This document shows, one piece after another, positions 1-7,111 of a stretch of DNA of 18,511 nt (position 1 is the first letter of the stretch; every line of letters starts with the position of its first letter). The DNA lies in assembly GCA_026770585.1 (NCBI GenBank), contig MU646323.1, positions 107,599 through 126,109 of the forward strand, in the 5' to 3' direction. This DNA is from Baffinella frigidus (Eukaryota; Cryptophyceae; Cryptomonadales; Baffinellaceae). A model generated the notes under the pieces. The model saw nothing but the letters and a program-made list of their open reading frames with translations. It did not search any database and was not told the DNA's origin. The translations under genes were made by a program, and so were the position numbers.

Positions 1-58
<58 letters not shown>
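1..58. repeat. (TTG)n microsatellite
   Basis: Uninterrupted TTG trinucleotides from the window edge, giving way to mixed TGT/TGC triplets up to about 107. The poly-leucine ORF over it is a repeat artefact. Confidence 0.95.
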
Positions 59-59
<1 letters not shown>

Positions 60-107
60 CTGGTTGATGTTGATGTTGCTGCTGTTGTTGTTGGTGGTGT
101 TCTTCTT

Positions 108-134
108 CTTTTTTTCTTTTTCTTTTTTCTTCTT

Positions 135-165
<31 letters not shown>
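108..165. repeat. (CTT)n microsatellite, tail of SINE-like copy 1
   Basis: T-rich then regular CTT triplets (TCTTCTTCTT). It directly abuts the dispersed element at 166-250; read on the minus strand it is a (GAA)n tail at that element's 3' end. Confidence 0.9.
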
Positions 166-166
<1 letters not shown>

Positions 167-250
167 GTGTTACTCTCAAGCCTGGAGATGAGTGATCCGA
201 AAGTCTATGCGCCTTACGATGGGCCACACCTCGGAAGGAGCTGCGCCCTC
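166..250 (-). mobile_element. SINE-like dispersed repeat, copy 1
   Basis: On the + strand the order is CTT repeat, then TTACTCTCAAGCCTGGAG, then GAGTGATCCGAAAGTCTATG and about 30 more bases. Related segments occur at 1586-1640, 6706-6780 (opposite orientation), 9490-9605 and 13186-13256. The reverse-copy behaviour and the simple-repeat tail fit a short retroposon whose 3' end is (GAA)n. I see no clear Pol III A/B boxes in it, so SINE is an inference. Confidence 0.45.
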
Positions 251-361
251 TTGTCTCTCACTCTCGCTCAATCTAACGTGGTGGCAGATTCGACTTGAGA
301 CACCGTTGTGTACTATCTTAAGAGGGAAATTTGCTATCTTAACCTCGACATAGCTTAAGCA

Positions 362-590
362 TATCCCGAAATTCGAAACCCAACACCCACCCGACACCCT
401 AAACTCCAAACTCCAAACTCCAAACCCCAACCCCCAACCCCCAAACCTCAAGCCGCAAACCACAAACCACAAACCCCAAACCTCAAACCACAAACCTCAA
501 ACCCCAAACTCCAAACCCGGAACCCGGAACCCGGAACTCTGAAACCCCAAACCCCACACCCCAAACCCGAAACCCCAAACGCGGAACGAG
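362..590 (+). repeat. Degenerate telomere-like repeats upstream of an acceptor
   Basis: Imperfect units such as CCCAAAC, CTCCAAA, CCCCAAC and CCCGAAC with the C-rich strand on +. The block runs to the acceptor at 591-593 (AACGAGCAG) and so serves as the 3' end of an intron whose upstream exon lies left of the window. Confidence 0.75.
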
Positions 591-593
591 CAG

Positions 594-656
594 GTGGTGG
601 ACCAGCGGCAGTCATCGACCCTGACGGGCATCGAGGCCAAGCAGGCCCAGAAGGCG
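594..656 (+). CDS. Internal exon of gene 1 (function unknown)
   Basis: An exon of 21 codons in phase 0 lies between acceptor GAGCAG and donor GCG^GTCTGT. It translates VVDQRQSSTLTG followed by IEAKQAQKA, an alanine-, lysine- and glutamine-rich stretch likely to be helical. GC-rich third positions contrast with the repeat DNA around it. It joins in frame to the terminal exon at 2045. Two decayed copies lie downstream at 798-840 and 875-930, and the second keeps a usable acceptor and the same donor. I do not recognise the family. The alternative is a non-coding repeat unit, but conserved splice sites and codon-wise divergence favour coding. Confidence 0.65.
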
Positions 657-797
657 GTCTGTAACCTTTCCTTCTTCTTCGTCTTGTTCTTCGTGTTCGT
701 GTTTTTGTTCGTGTTCTTGTTTATGCCTCTCGGTCCTGATAAAGTACCTCATTCTCAACCCTACTGTCCCTGTCCCTTCTCCTCCTTATGTATGTCT

Positions 798-840
798 CTC
801 GACCATGACGGGCATCGAGGCGAAGCACGCTCAGAACGTC
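798..840 (+). pseudogene. Exon echo of 594-656 (copy 1)
   Basis: It reads STMTGIEAKHAQNV where the source exon has STLTGIEAKQAQKA. The acceptor and donor are lost. It is a decayed partial copy inside the intron. Confidence 0.7.
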
Positions 841-874
841 CAAATCCGGTACACATTTCCAGAACCAAGTTAGG

Positions 875-930
875 CCAGTCATCGACCCTAACGGGCATCG
901 AGGCCAAGCAGGCCCAGAAGCTGGTCTGTC
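875..930 (+). pseudogene. Exon echo of 594-656 (copy 2), possibly spliceable
   Basis: This is nearly identical to 607-662, including the donor hexamer GTCTGT beyond the exon end. A GGCCAG acceptor precedes TCATCGACC, so an exon encoding SSTLTGIEAKQAQKL could still be spliced in phase 0. MITE A1 follows 22 bp later. It could act as an alternative exon; transcripts would tell. Confidence 0.7.
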
Positions 931-952
931 CCCTGCCATCGTGTTCACCCTG

Positions 953-1071
953 TACAGGGGTACCTCGCTCATAAGAAACCGCCCCCCCCTAGGATCGTAC
1001 AGTAGGACCATGCTTAGGGTCCTGTGATGGTCCTAGGGGGTCCGCTTTCTTATGAGCGAGGTACCTCTGTA
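953..1071. mobile_element. MITE family A, copy A1
   Basis: The ends are TACAGGGGTACCTCGCTCAT and its inverse ATGAGCGAGGTACCTCTGTA, with CATAAGAAA/TTTCTTATG just inside and a C-rich/G-rich stem. Flanking TA on both sides suggests a TA target duplication, as in Tc1/mariner-type elements. There is no coding capacity, so it is non-autonomous. Confidence 0.85.
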
Positions 1072-1151
1072 ACGCACGCCTCGCACTTTCCTGAGCCTCG
1101 GCCTTGCAGTGGTCGTGCTTTGTAAACCAAGGATGCTGTGTACGCCTTCGG

Positions 1152-1269
1152 TACAGGGGTACCTCGCTCATAAGAAAACGCCACCCCCGAGGACCCTACA
1201 GTAGGCCTATTAGGGCCCTCTGGTGATCCTAGGGGGGTGGGCGTTTCTTACGAGCGAGGAACCCCTGTA
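1152..1269. mobile_element. MITE family A, copy A2
   Basis: Full-length copy with both TIRs (TACAGGGGTACC ... CCCCTGTA) and the central CCTACAGTAGGCCTAT core. It is bounded by TA and lies 80 bp from A1. Confidence 0.85.
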
Positions 1270-1272
1270 GAG

Positions 1273-1284
1273 AGATGAAGGCCT
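1273..1284 (+). pseudogene. Short echo of the terminal exon of gene 1
   Basis: GAGATGAAGGCC matches the stretch of the terminal exon encoding EMKA (2078-2089). It starts a few bases after MITE A2. It is short enough to be chance, but a longer copy sits at 2539-2573 next to MITE A3. Confidence 0.3.
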
Positions 1285-1465
1285 AGAACCCTGGCGCATT
1301 TGTACCAGAACCACGCCAAAAGTCACAATTTCAGACCGCACCGTTTCGCGTTACACGCGTTTCGTGGTACAAATTCTGTCTTGGTGCGGCGGCGGGCTGT
1401 TGGCTTTTGGCGGGGTTCTGAAATTTGCGCGTCTCGCGTGGTCGGATGCTTTGCACACCTTCGGT

Positions 1466-1569
1466 ATATTCCTCAAGTGACCAGGCCTCCAAATTTGGGG
1501 GCCTGAGGTCCTAGGCTGGTCCTAGGGCCCTACGGTAGGGCGTATGAGCCTACTGGTCACTTAAGGGAT
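1466..1569. mobile_element. MITE family B, copy B1
   Basis: The ends are TATTCCTCAAGTGACC and GGTCACTTAAGGGATG, with the family B core CTAGGGCCCTACGGTAGGGC and GTATGAGCCTA. The family is about 105 bp with TIR TATCCCTTAAGTGG and TA at both ends. Confidence 0.8.
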
Positions 1570-1585
1570 GCGGCTCAAACCTAAC

Positions 1586-1640
1586 GCCTTCTTCTGTATG
1601 CCTCTCAAGCCTGCCACCGAGTGATCCAAATGGCAACTAA
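1586..1640 (-). mobile_element. SINE-like dispersed repeat, copy 2 (partial)
   Basis: CTTCTTCTGTATGCCTCTC followed by AAGCCTGCCACCGAGTGATCC aligns with copy 1 at 160-205, with a very short CTT tail. Confidence 0.4.
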
Positions 1641-1664
1641 CAAGGGTTGCTCGCGAATAAGGAC

Positions 1665-1757
1665 ACGCATCGCCCTAGGGTCATACGGTAGGGCTAGTCC
1701 TATGAGCATACAACCACCCTCGGGGGTTGCGTCCTGAATTTCGAGGTACCCCTGTAA
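1665..1757. mobile_element. Fragment sharing the family A right end
   Basis: The segment contains CCTAGGGTCATACGGTAGGGC and ends TTTCGAGGTACCCCTGTA. The same arrangement, with TTAATTTCGAG before the end, recurs at 3925-3992. It has the last 12 bp of the family A TIR but a different subterminal part (AATTTCGAG in place of TTATGAGCGAG). Confidence 0.5.
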
Positions 1758-1903
1758 TGAATCTCTTGGCGCTTCTAGCGTGTACCTGAGAGTTACTTGT
1801 GTTACTTTACACCCGCTGGGTTGTTATCCCCCCAAAGTTGACAGTTTAGTGCCGACATCTTCAAAGGCATTTCGAGGCTGACCGGTCCGTGTTGGTATAC
1901 GTT

Positions 1904-2007
1904 TATCCCTTGAGTGGCGGACGGGCGATTGATCGCCCTAACTCGCCGTAGGCAGGTCCTAGGGCCCTACCGTAGGGCGTATGAGCCTACTCGCCACTTA
2001 AGGGATA
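1904..2007. mobile_element. MITE family B, copy B2
   Basis: TATCCCTTGAGTGGCGG at the left and CCACTTAAGGGATA at the right, with core GGCAGGTCCTAGGGCCCTAC. It ends 37 bp before the terminal exon of gene 1, within the intron's acceptor region. Confidence 0.85.
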
Positions 2008-2044
2008 AAGGTCTCTGTCTCTGACCCCTCCCCCCCCCCTGCAG

Positions 2045-2122
2045 GCCCGCGCGGAGAAGGCGCGCAGGCTGTATGAGGAGATGAAGGCCGGGTACGAGGC
2101 CATCGGCGGGTACCAGCAGTAG
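2045..2122 (+). CDS. Terminal exon of gene 1 with stop codon
   Basis: A poly-C tract and CCCTGCAG acceptor precede GCCCGCGCGGAG. The exon encodes ARAEKARRLYEEMKAGYEA then IGGYQQ and TAG at 2120-2122. Joined to 594-656 it makes a continuous charged helical C-terminus (about 46 residues visible). I do not recognise the protein. Pieces of this exon and of the sequence after the stop are echoed at 2385-2421 and 2539-2573. A TGTAA-type polyadenylation signal is not obvious after the stop, because MITE B3 begins only 19 bp downstream. Confidence 0.7.
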   Translation, partial: ARAEKARRLYEEMKAGYEAIGGYQQ

Positions 2123-2141
2123 AGAAAGTTACAACTACATG

Positions 2142-2246
2142 TATCCCCGAAGTGGCGAGCTGGTCAAATTTGACCAGCAAGAGGTCCTAGGCAGGTCCTA
2201 GGGCCCTGCGGTATGGCGTATGAGCCTACTGGGCACTTGAGGGATG
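2142..2246. mobile_element. MITE family B, copy B3
   Basis: TATCCCCGAAGTGGCGAG ... GGGCACTTGAGGGAT. It is inserted in the 3' flank of gene 1 directly after the sequence ACAACTACATG. Confidence 0.8.
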
Positions 2247-2254
2247 ACTACATG

Positions 2255-2359
2255 TATCCCTCAAGTGGCGAGTAGGCCCATACGCCCTACCGTAGGGCCC
2301 TAGGACCTGCCCAGGACCTCTTGGCGGTCCATTTTAACCGCCTCGCCACTTGAGGGATA
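2255..2359. mobile_element. MITE family B, copy B4
   Basis: TATCCCTCAAGTGGCGAGTA ... CGCCACTTGAGGGATA, core in the opposite sense to B3 (CCTACCGTAGGGCCCTAGG). It is preceded by GACTACATG, a repeat of the flank of B3. Arms are almost perfectly complementary. Confidence 0.85.
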
Positions 2360-2455
2360 GTTGTACTTTTCAAGTACAACTATAGTGGGTACGAGCAGTA
2401 GGAAACGTACAACTACATGTAGGAAGTATAACTACATAGTTATACTTTTATAGTT
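2360..2455. repeat. AT-rich hairpins
   Basis: AGTTGTACTTTTCAAGTACAACT (2358-2380) is a perfect stem-loop. GTATAACTACATAGTTATAC (2430-2449) is a second one. They overlap the gene 1 echo. Confidence 0.6.
2385..2421 (+). pseudogene. Echo of the gene 1 end and 3' flank
   Basis: GTGGGTACGAGCAGTAGGAA and the following CGTACAACTACATGTA repeat 2107-2143 (codons for GYQQ, the stop and 3' flank). MITEs B3 and B4 lie between the two copies. Since sequence beyond the stop is included, this is genomic duplication. Confidence 0.75.
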
Positions 2456-2538
2456 TCACGTTTTTTTCGAGACCCTGGAGCGTAGCAACCCCAGCGGGGG
2501 GGGGGGTGAGGTCTTGTGGCCATGTTGGTTTCAATAAA

Positions 2539-2573
2539 GAGATGACGGCCGGGTGCGAGGCTATCGGGGTGTA
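2539..2573 (+). pseudogene. Echo of terminal exon of gene 1, cut by MITE A3
   Basis: It reads EMTAGCEAIGVY against EMKAGYEAIGGY in the real exon. The copy runs straight into MITE A3, whose TACAGGGG end replaces the TACCAGCAG codons, so the MITE uses the exon's TAC as its boundary. Confidence 0.75.
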
Positions 2574-2665
2574 CAGGGGTACCTCGCTCACAGTAGGCCT
2601 ATGCCTAGGGCCCTATGGTGGTCCTTGTGGTGTGGGCGCTTTCTTATGATCGAGGTACCCCTGTA
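2572..2665. mobile_element. MITE family A, copy A3 (internal deletion)
   Basis: Left TIR TACAGGGGTACCTCGCTCA joins directly to CAGTAGGCCTATGCC, so about 25 bp of the left arm are missing. The right TIR is intact except GATCGAGG for GAGCGAGG. Confidence 0.8.
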
Positions 2666-3000
2666 TGCCTTGGGCCCTACAGGGCTTCCTCGAGAGTAAG
2701 ATCACACAAAGTAAGGTCTCTCACCGTCAACTGAGATGTAGGCCTGAATTATGTAAGGTCCGCACACCACACCCGTTTTCTGTAAACCTTAATTATTGAA
2801 GGTCCGCACACACCCGTTTTGCGGACCTTGATACAGCGAAAAAAATCTGGCCCGACATCGCTTACCCCCCCCGCAGAATGGAGCTGGCGAATTTTCGGGT
2901 CGAAAAAATGTCGGAACATTTTCCAGGAAAGACTGGGTTGCCGATTGGAAGTTGAAATTTGTGACTGCATGTTCAGGGTACATGTACATGTAAAACCCCA
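2666..3000. other. No gene seen; short inverted repeat only
   Basis: AAGGTCCGCACAC occurs twice (2755, 2799) and TGCGGACCTT at 2820-2829 is its inverse, giving a small stem. ORFs here are on both strands, overlap, and have no domain or splice-site support. Confidence 0.5.
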
Positions 3001-3004
3001 TAAC

Positions 3005-3180
3005 GAAATAACCCCCAAACCCTAAACCCTACACCCTAAACCCGAAACTCTGAACCCTGAACCGTAAGCCCTAAACCCTAAACACTGAACACTCACCCTA
3101 AACCCTAAACCCTAGACCCTAAGCCCTAAACCCTAAACCCTGAATCCTAAACCTTAAACCCTAAGCTCCACACCCTACAC
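3005..3180 (+). repeat. Degenerate CCCTAAA telomere-like array
   Basis: CCCTAAACCCTAAACC-type heptamers with many point variants (CCCGAAA, CCCTGAA, GCCCTAA), C-rich strand on +. It lies between gene 1 and the next coding pieces, so these arrays are not confined to introns. Confidence 0.9.
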
Positions 3181-3184
3181 TCCT

Positions 3185-3510
3185 GAAGGAGGTTGGACTG
3201 TTCTGCTGAGTTCCTCTGCACCTGAAGGTTCGATGCTTGTCCGTTAGGTCCTTGAGGTTCTTCGAGCTCCCAACATAGGCGGACACCGGAACTTGTTCTG
3301 TAGAAAGGCCGTGCTTCCTTTTGGATCACATCCAGGCCCTTGAAAAACAACAGGACCATCCTGCAGACACGTTCCACCTGTGTTCGCGCGTGATGGGAGT
3401 TGGTAGAACCTCGGGTCGGGCCTCAAGGACCTTGAGAGCACACCCGCGTCTGACTGATGCCAGCAAACGCCCTGGCTGCCAAGATTTGAACTTAGATTTC
3501 GGCGTAGTAT
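3185..3510. other. Unique-looking DNA, no supported gene
   Basis: Moderate GC without repeats. Overlapping ORFs of 70-100 codons exist on both strands, but none shows a family motif. It may hold old coding sequence on the minus strand; I cannot support it. Confidence 0.4.
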
Positions 3511-3517
3511 CGCGCAG

Positions 3518-3545
3518 GCCCTGTCCAAACGCAGCATTGCTCACC
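3518..3545 (+). pseudogene. Exon echo of 3696-3749, left of MITE A4
   Basis: Acceptor CGCGCAG then GCCCTGTCCAAACGCAGC, encoding ALSKRS followed by a one-base insertion relative to the presumed exon. MITE A4 begins directly after it. Confidence 0.65.
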
Positions 3546-3667
3546 TACAGGGGAACCTCGCTCATCAGAAAACTCCCTTCCCCTAGGAGCCTACAGTAGG
3601 TCTATGCCTGGGGCCCAACGATAGTCCTAGGGGGGGGGTGTTTTCTTATGAGCGAGGTAACCCTGCA
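3546..3667. mobile_element. MITE family A, copy A4
   Basis: TACAGGGGAACCTCGCTCAT ... TTATGAGCGAGGTAACCCTGCA. It sits between two copies of a ~35 bp host segment (3508-3545 and 3669-3723). Confidence 0.85.
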
Positions 3668-3695
3668 GGATCGCCCAGGCCCTGTCCAAACGCAG

Positions 3696-3749
3696 GCCCT
3701 GTCGAAACGCAGCATGCTCACCTTGGAGGGCAGCAGACCCCGGCGTAAG
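3696..3749 (+). CDS. Isolated exon with strong donor (function unknown)
   Basis: An exon of 18 codons in phase 0, ALSKRSMLTLEGSRPRRK, between acceptor AAACGCAG and donor CGTAAG^GTGAGG. The basic, serine-rich peptide has no family I recognise. The start is ambiguous: the same CAGGCCCTGTC acceptor unit occurs at 3518, 3679 and 3696 in tandem. It lies downstream of the stop of gene 1, so it belongs to another + strand gene, perhaps the one with the ORF at 4766, or it is itself a stray duplicate of an exon elsewhere. Confidence 0.5.
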
Positions 3750-3809
3750 GTGAGGCGACTGGGTGTGAGAAGCGCACTGGGGGGGGCGGCATTCAGATTC
3801 ACGCACCCT

Positions 3810-3924
3810 TCAGGGGTACCTCGCTCATAAGAAGGCGCCATCCTCCAGGACCCTACAGTAGGGATATGCCTAGGGCTCTGTGGTCCTGGGGGGAGGGCGG
3901 TTTCTTATGAGCGAGGTACCCATG
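3810..3924. mobile_element. MITE family A, copy A5
   Basis: TCAGGGGTACCTCGCTCATAA ... CTTATGAGCGAGGTACCCATG. Both outer ends have mutated away from TACAGGGG/CCCCTGTA. Confidence 0.8.
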
Positions 3925-3992
3925 CTCCTAGGCATAGACCTACGGTAGGACCCTAGGGCGGTACGTGTCCTTAATTTCGAGTAACCCCTGTA
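3925..3992. mobile_element. Solo right-end fragment related to family A
   Basis: CTCCTAGGCATAGACCTACG, core GGTAGGACCCTAGG, then TTAATTTCGAG and TAACCCCTGTA. Same type as 1665-1757; it abuts A5. Confidence 0.5.
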
Positions 3993-4154
3993 TCGACACG
4001 ACCAGGGAGTGACAGACGGGAAAGTTTCGCTCCTGGAAGTACGCTCGGGCTGTTGTGCTTCAGCGGTCGCATGAAAAGCGAAGGTGATCAAGTTGGTACA
4101 CGTCGGCTTCACGCTAGGGGGAGAGGTAGGCCGAGACGCAAGGCCTGAGCGCCC

Positions 4155-4212
4155 GTAACCACTCCTAAGGGGTGGATCGTTCGATGGAACGTCTCGCCCA
4201 CTAGGAGCAGTT
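4155..4212. repeat. Imperfect inverted repeat
   Basis: GTAACCACTCCTAAGGGGTGG pairs with CGCCCACTAGGAGCAGTTAC around a GATCGTTCGATGGAACG centre. It is a single foldback, possibly a small MITE remnant. Confidence 0.55.
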
Positions 4213-4765
4213 ACCTAGGAGTGAGGGCAAGAACCAACCGCCGGGGCAAGCCGGGGCCAGGCGCAGCAGATCCATGCCCCAACCCACGCCTGGATGACCC
4301 CTCCCAGGGCGAAGCCGAGACGTCGGGCGGCGTTAGGATCCGCAGACAGAGGGGGGAGGGGGGCCTTGTCCGTGACCGTCGGCGACGATTGCGCCTGCCT
4401 AATGCGACGGACGCGACCAAAGGGAAGAGGGGGAACGGCCCCCAATAACGGCTCCAAGAACACGTCTCCATGCACTCTACACGTCCCCGAAAAGCACCGT
4501 GTTTGTGTGTTCGACTGGCGAAAGTTAAAAGTGACTTGTAAAAATCAAATCTTCAAAAGAGATTCTGGACCAGGCATTTTTATTCCCCCAGTTCCAAGGA
4601 ACGTGCTCCAAGAACCATCCAAGGAACCGCCTCTCGTCCCACCTTCTTGCCTCTACCGCAGACAACACCCTTCGCAAGAGGTGTTCCTGTCTGAAGCAGC
4701 GAACGCAAGAGCTTTCACTACTCTGTTAAGGAAGGAAGCGAGATCTTAAGGAGCCAGGAAGCGAG
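4213..4765. other. GC/CpG-rich stretch upstream of the 69-codon ORF
   Basis: Open frames on both strands come from high GC without motif support. ORF 4294-4749 on + ends just before the 4766 start and looks non-coding towards its 5' end. A 12-bp direct repeat AGGAAGCGAGAT occurs at 4733 and 4757. It could be promoter or 5' UTR of the ORF below; no TATA-like element stands out. Confidence 0.35.
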
Positions 4766-4975
4766 ATGCGTGTTGGAGGTGTGATTAGCAATGTGGCGCG
4801 CGGGCTTCGGAACCTGGCGCAGCTGCGGCAACCGATCGCGGTTGACAAGGCGGAGGCGAAGCTCGTGGCGGCCATGCAGCGGCGTGCGGCCGACAAGGGC
4901 GTCGTGGACGCGTGCAAGTCCATCCTCGCGAACAAGACGTGCAGCTCCAACCACTGGGAAGTCGCGGCGAAGTGA
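4766..4975 (+). CDS. Small ORF or first exon, possible organelle-targeted N-terminus
   Basis: A 69-codon ORF with strong GC third-position bias begins MRVGGVISNVARGLRNLAQL. This basic, amphipathic, acid-poor N-terminus resembles a mitochondrial or plastid presequence. It continues with an Ala/Lys-rich helix and two cysteines (VDACKSILANKTC, residues 47-59) and ends EVAAK-TGA. An in-frame TAA at 4727 supports an ATG start here; an alternative is acceptor GAGCCAG at 4756. The end is also ambiguous, because the stop overlaps a good donor (GCGAA^GTGAGC at 4972), so it may be a first exon of 206 nt. I do not recognise the family. Confidence 0.5.
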   Translation: MRVGGVISNVARGLRNLAQLRQPIAVDKAEAKLVAAMQRRAADKGVVDACKSILANKTCSSNHWEVAAK

Positions 4976-5815
4976 GCACCGACGTGCTCAGATGTGGCAT
5001 GCGTTGCGCCCAGCAGACGCCCCGGATGCGCTCGCTCACCGCAGGCGTATCCCAGTCGCCGTCGCCGCAGCAGGTGCTACGCAGGGGCAGCGCCCCGCCA
5101 AGGCGCGGATCCTGCCCTTCCCTTTACATCAGAGGGCTGCCCCCTTGCCGGGAGCAGCCTGCCCTCTGAAAGCAGCGCGCCCGGATTCCCGCTGAACGTC
5201 CCATGGAAACGAACCCGCCAGGCTGCCGCAGAAGTAGAGATGAGCGCACTCATTAGCATTAGAGAGTTAACTTAAACATAGCATACATAGCATGTGAATA
5301 CAGAGGTTTGAAGCCCAACCTGCCCGCGCTTCGGCGCCCCCCCCTGCCTCTCCATGCCACACCCCGAGCTTCACCCCTCTGTGCTCACCAACTCGCGGAT
5401 GCCCTCCCCCGCGCCGCCGAGACCCCCCCTGCTCCTGTTCACCCTGCCCTGCCCCAACGGCACATGACAACGGCACAAAGCAAGCTGGTTGCAACTGCAT
5501 CACGCTTCGGGGGCCCAAACTAGAGCACGCTTCACCCGAAGCATTGGCTGCGATCGGGTGGCGGGGGGGGCTGCGAGCGGGCGGCATAGCTCTGTCGCGT
5601 TCCGATTTGGGCTCACCAAATTGGTGGGCCCGGGCTCTTTCCCGCCCGAAAGGTTTGAACCGCAAACCCAGCGTATCGACTCGAACAGAGTCAGCCAACC
5701 CGACTGAGGCAGAGCTAGCGGGTGCCGCAAATTCCACGCGTTCCCTTCAGCGGAGCAGCAGGGCTTTGAGCGTCGGCCGCGAGGGTCCGTTCGCGGTCAC
5801 ACTGGGGTCGCGCTC
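4976..5815. other. GC-rich DNA without a supported gene
   Basis: Possible continuation of the gene at 4766: the frame reading PRMRSLTAGVSQSPSPQQVL is low-complexity Ser/Pro/Arg, but the intron implied before it would be only about 30 nt. The tract 5310-5460 is pyrimidine-rich. A GGTTTGAACC palindrome-like box at 5652 is noted under findings. Confidence 0.35.
5795..5812. repeat. Left direct repeat flanking the 5816 foldback
   Basis: GGTCACACTGGGGTCGCG; the right copy GGTCACACTGGGGCCGCG is at 5964-5981. One mismatch in 18. Confidence 0.85.
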
Positions 5816-5961
5816 ATCTCAGAAAACGAGTTCTCAAACTCGTTTTCTTAAGTCAATTCCCCTACAAATTCGTCAACTTATTCTTTACTCTCCGCATAAG
5901 TTGACAAATTTGTAGGGGAATTGACTTAAGAAAATGAGTTTTAGAACTCGTTTTCTGAGAT
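5816..5961. mobile_element. Foldback MITE with 65-bp arms
   Basis: ATCTCAGAAAACGAGTTCTC through TCAACTTA pairs with TAAGTTGACAAATTTGTAGG through CTGAGAT, leaving a loop of about 16 nt. The outer part of each arm is itself near-palindromic (GAAAACGAGTT/AACTCGTTTTC). AT-rich against GC-rich surroundings. Confidence 0.9.
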
Positions 5962-6074
5962 AAGGTCACACTGGGGCCGCGTTGCGCCCCATGACTCCGT
6001 TGAAACAGTAGAATGCACAAACCCGTTCTCTAGGACCCGCCCAGACACAGCCTCGGTGGGGGTGCACCGCAATG

Positions 6075-6184
6075 TATCCCTTAAGTGGCGAGCAGGCTCA
6101 TACTTCCTACCGTAGGGCCCTAGAAACAGGACCTGCCTAGGGCGAGTTGGGGTGAATATTCACCCTATGGGCACTTCAGGGATA
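6075..6184. mobile_element. MITE family B, copy B5
   Basis: TATCCCTTAAGTGGCGAG ... GGGCACTTCAGGGATA, with core CTACCGTAGGGCCCTAG. Confidence 0.85.
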
Positions 6185-6204
6185 CATGGCGGCCGTGGTG
6201 GTAG

Positions 6205-6324
6205 TACAGGGGTACCTCGATTACAAGAAAACGTCACCCCCCTAGGACGACCATAGGGCCCTAGGCATAGGCCTACTGTAGGGTCCTAGGAGGGGCGGTT
6301 TCTTATGAGCGAGGTACCCCTGTA
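6205..6324. mobile_element. MITE family A, copy A6
   Basis: TACAGGGGTACCTCGATTAC ... TTATGAGCGAGGTACCCCTGTA, with TA at both ends. Core orientation (GACCATAGGGCCCTAGGCAT) is opposite to that of A2 and A7. Confidence 0.9.
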
Positions 6325-6490
6325 ATCAAGGTGTCTCTCTGCTGGGTCGAGTTGGGCGAGAGCTTGCCTACCCCTCGTTTCAGTGAAACAGTTTCACCGC
6401 GTTTTTAGTTTCTTGCAAACGGGTTCTTGCGAGAACCTGTTCGGGGAGGCTTTTTTCACGCCTGCTCTCCTGGAGGTTGCACTGTCAGTG

Positions 6491-6533
6491 TACCAGTATC
6501 AATACCGGTACACTTGTGAGGGCTGCCACTATC
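6491..6533. repeat. Left 43-bp direct repeat around MITE B6
   Basis: TACCAGTATCAATACCGGTA continuing to GGGCTGCCACTATC; the second copy at 6638-6680 differs at two positions. MITE B6 lies between them. Confidence 0.9.
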
Positions 6534-6635
6534 CCTTAAGTGGCCAGCCGGTCAAAGTTGACCCGCAAGAGGTCCTAGGTAGGTCCCAGGGCCCTACGGT
6601 AGGGCGTATGCGCCCACTGGGCACTTACGGGGTAT
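6530..6635. mobile_element. MITE family B, copy B6
   Basis: TATCCCTTAAGTGGCCAG ... TGGGCACTTACGGGGTA with the usual core. Inserted at the TATC end of a host segment present on both sides. Confidence 0.85.
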
Positions 6636-6705
6636 CATACCAGTATCGAAACCGGTACACTTGTGAGGGCTGCCACTATCTACCGAAGGGGGCTCGTCTC
6701 AAGAT

Positions 6706-6780
6706 CGTCTCAAGGCCCACAGCTTTCGGATCACTCATCTCTACAGGAGCAGGCTTGCGAGTAATCAAGAGGAAGAAGGA
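6706..6780 (+). mobile_element. SINE-like dispersed repeat, copy 3 (opposite orientation)
   Basis: AGCTTTCGGATCACTCATCT then GCAGGCTTGCGAGTAATCAA and GAGGAAGAAGG. This is the reverse complement of copy 1 with an A/G-rich tail on + instead of CTT on the other strand, which fixes the element's polarity. Confidence 0.5.
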
Positions 6781-6804
6781 CACGCACCGCCCCTAGCCGT
6801 CCCC

Positions 6805-6927
6805 TACAGGGGTACCTCGCTCATAAGAAACCGCCCACCCCTCTAGGACCCTACAGTAGGTCTATGCCCAGGGCCCTACGGTGGTCCTTGGGGGGTGGGC
6901 GTTTCTTATGAGCGAGGTACCCCTGTA
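6805..6927. mobile_element. MITE family A, copy A7
   Basis: Intact copy, TACAGGGGTACCTCGCTCAT ... ATGAGCGAGGTACCCCTGTA. The left flank GCCGTCCCC reappears right of the element (GCCGTCCCCTAGGG), a further small flank duplication of 9 bp. Confidence 0.9.
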
Positions 6928-6986
6928 GCCGTCCCCTAGGGTGGTCCTATGCTCCTAGACATGAACTTACGTAGAAGGTAGGACAC

Positions 6987-7109
6987 TACAGGGGTACCTC
7001 GCTGATAAGAAACCGCCCCCCCCCCCTAGGACCACCATAGGACCCTAGGCATAGGCCTACTGTAGGGTCCTATGGGGGGCTGCTTTCTTATGCGCGAGGT
7101 ACCCCTGTG
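6987..7109. mobile_element. MITE family A, copy A8
   Basis: TACAGGGGTACCTCGCTGAT ... TTATGCGCGAGGTACCCCTGTG with the core in the A6 orientation. Confidence 0.85.
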
Positions 7110-7111
7110 CA

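Noticed and set aside
1-195. 64-codon ORF of poly-Leu/Phe
   Set aside because: Pure translation of TTG and CTT microsatellites.
5267-5737. 156-codon minus-strand ORF
   Set aside because: Pyrimidine-rich GC DNA open in several frames; no motif, no start context, no splice support.
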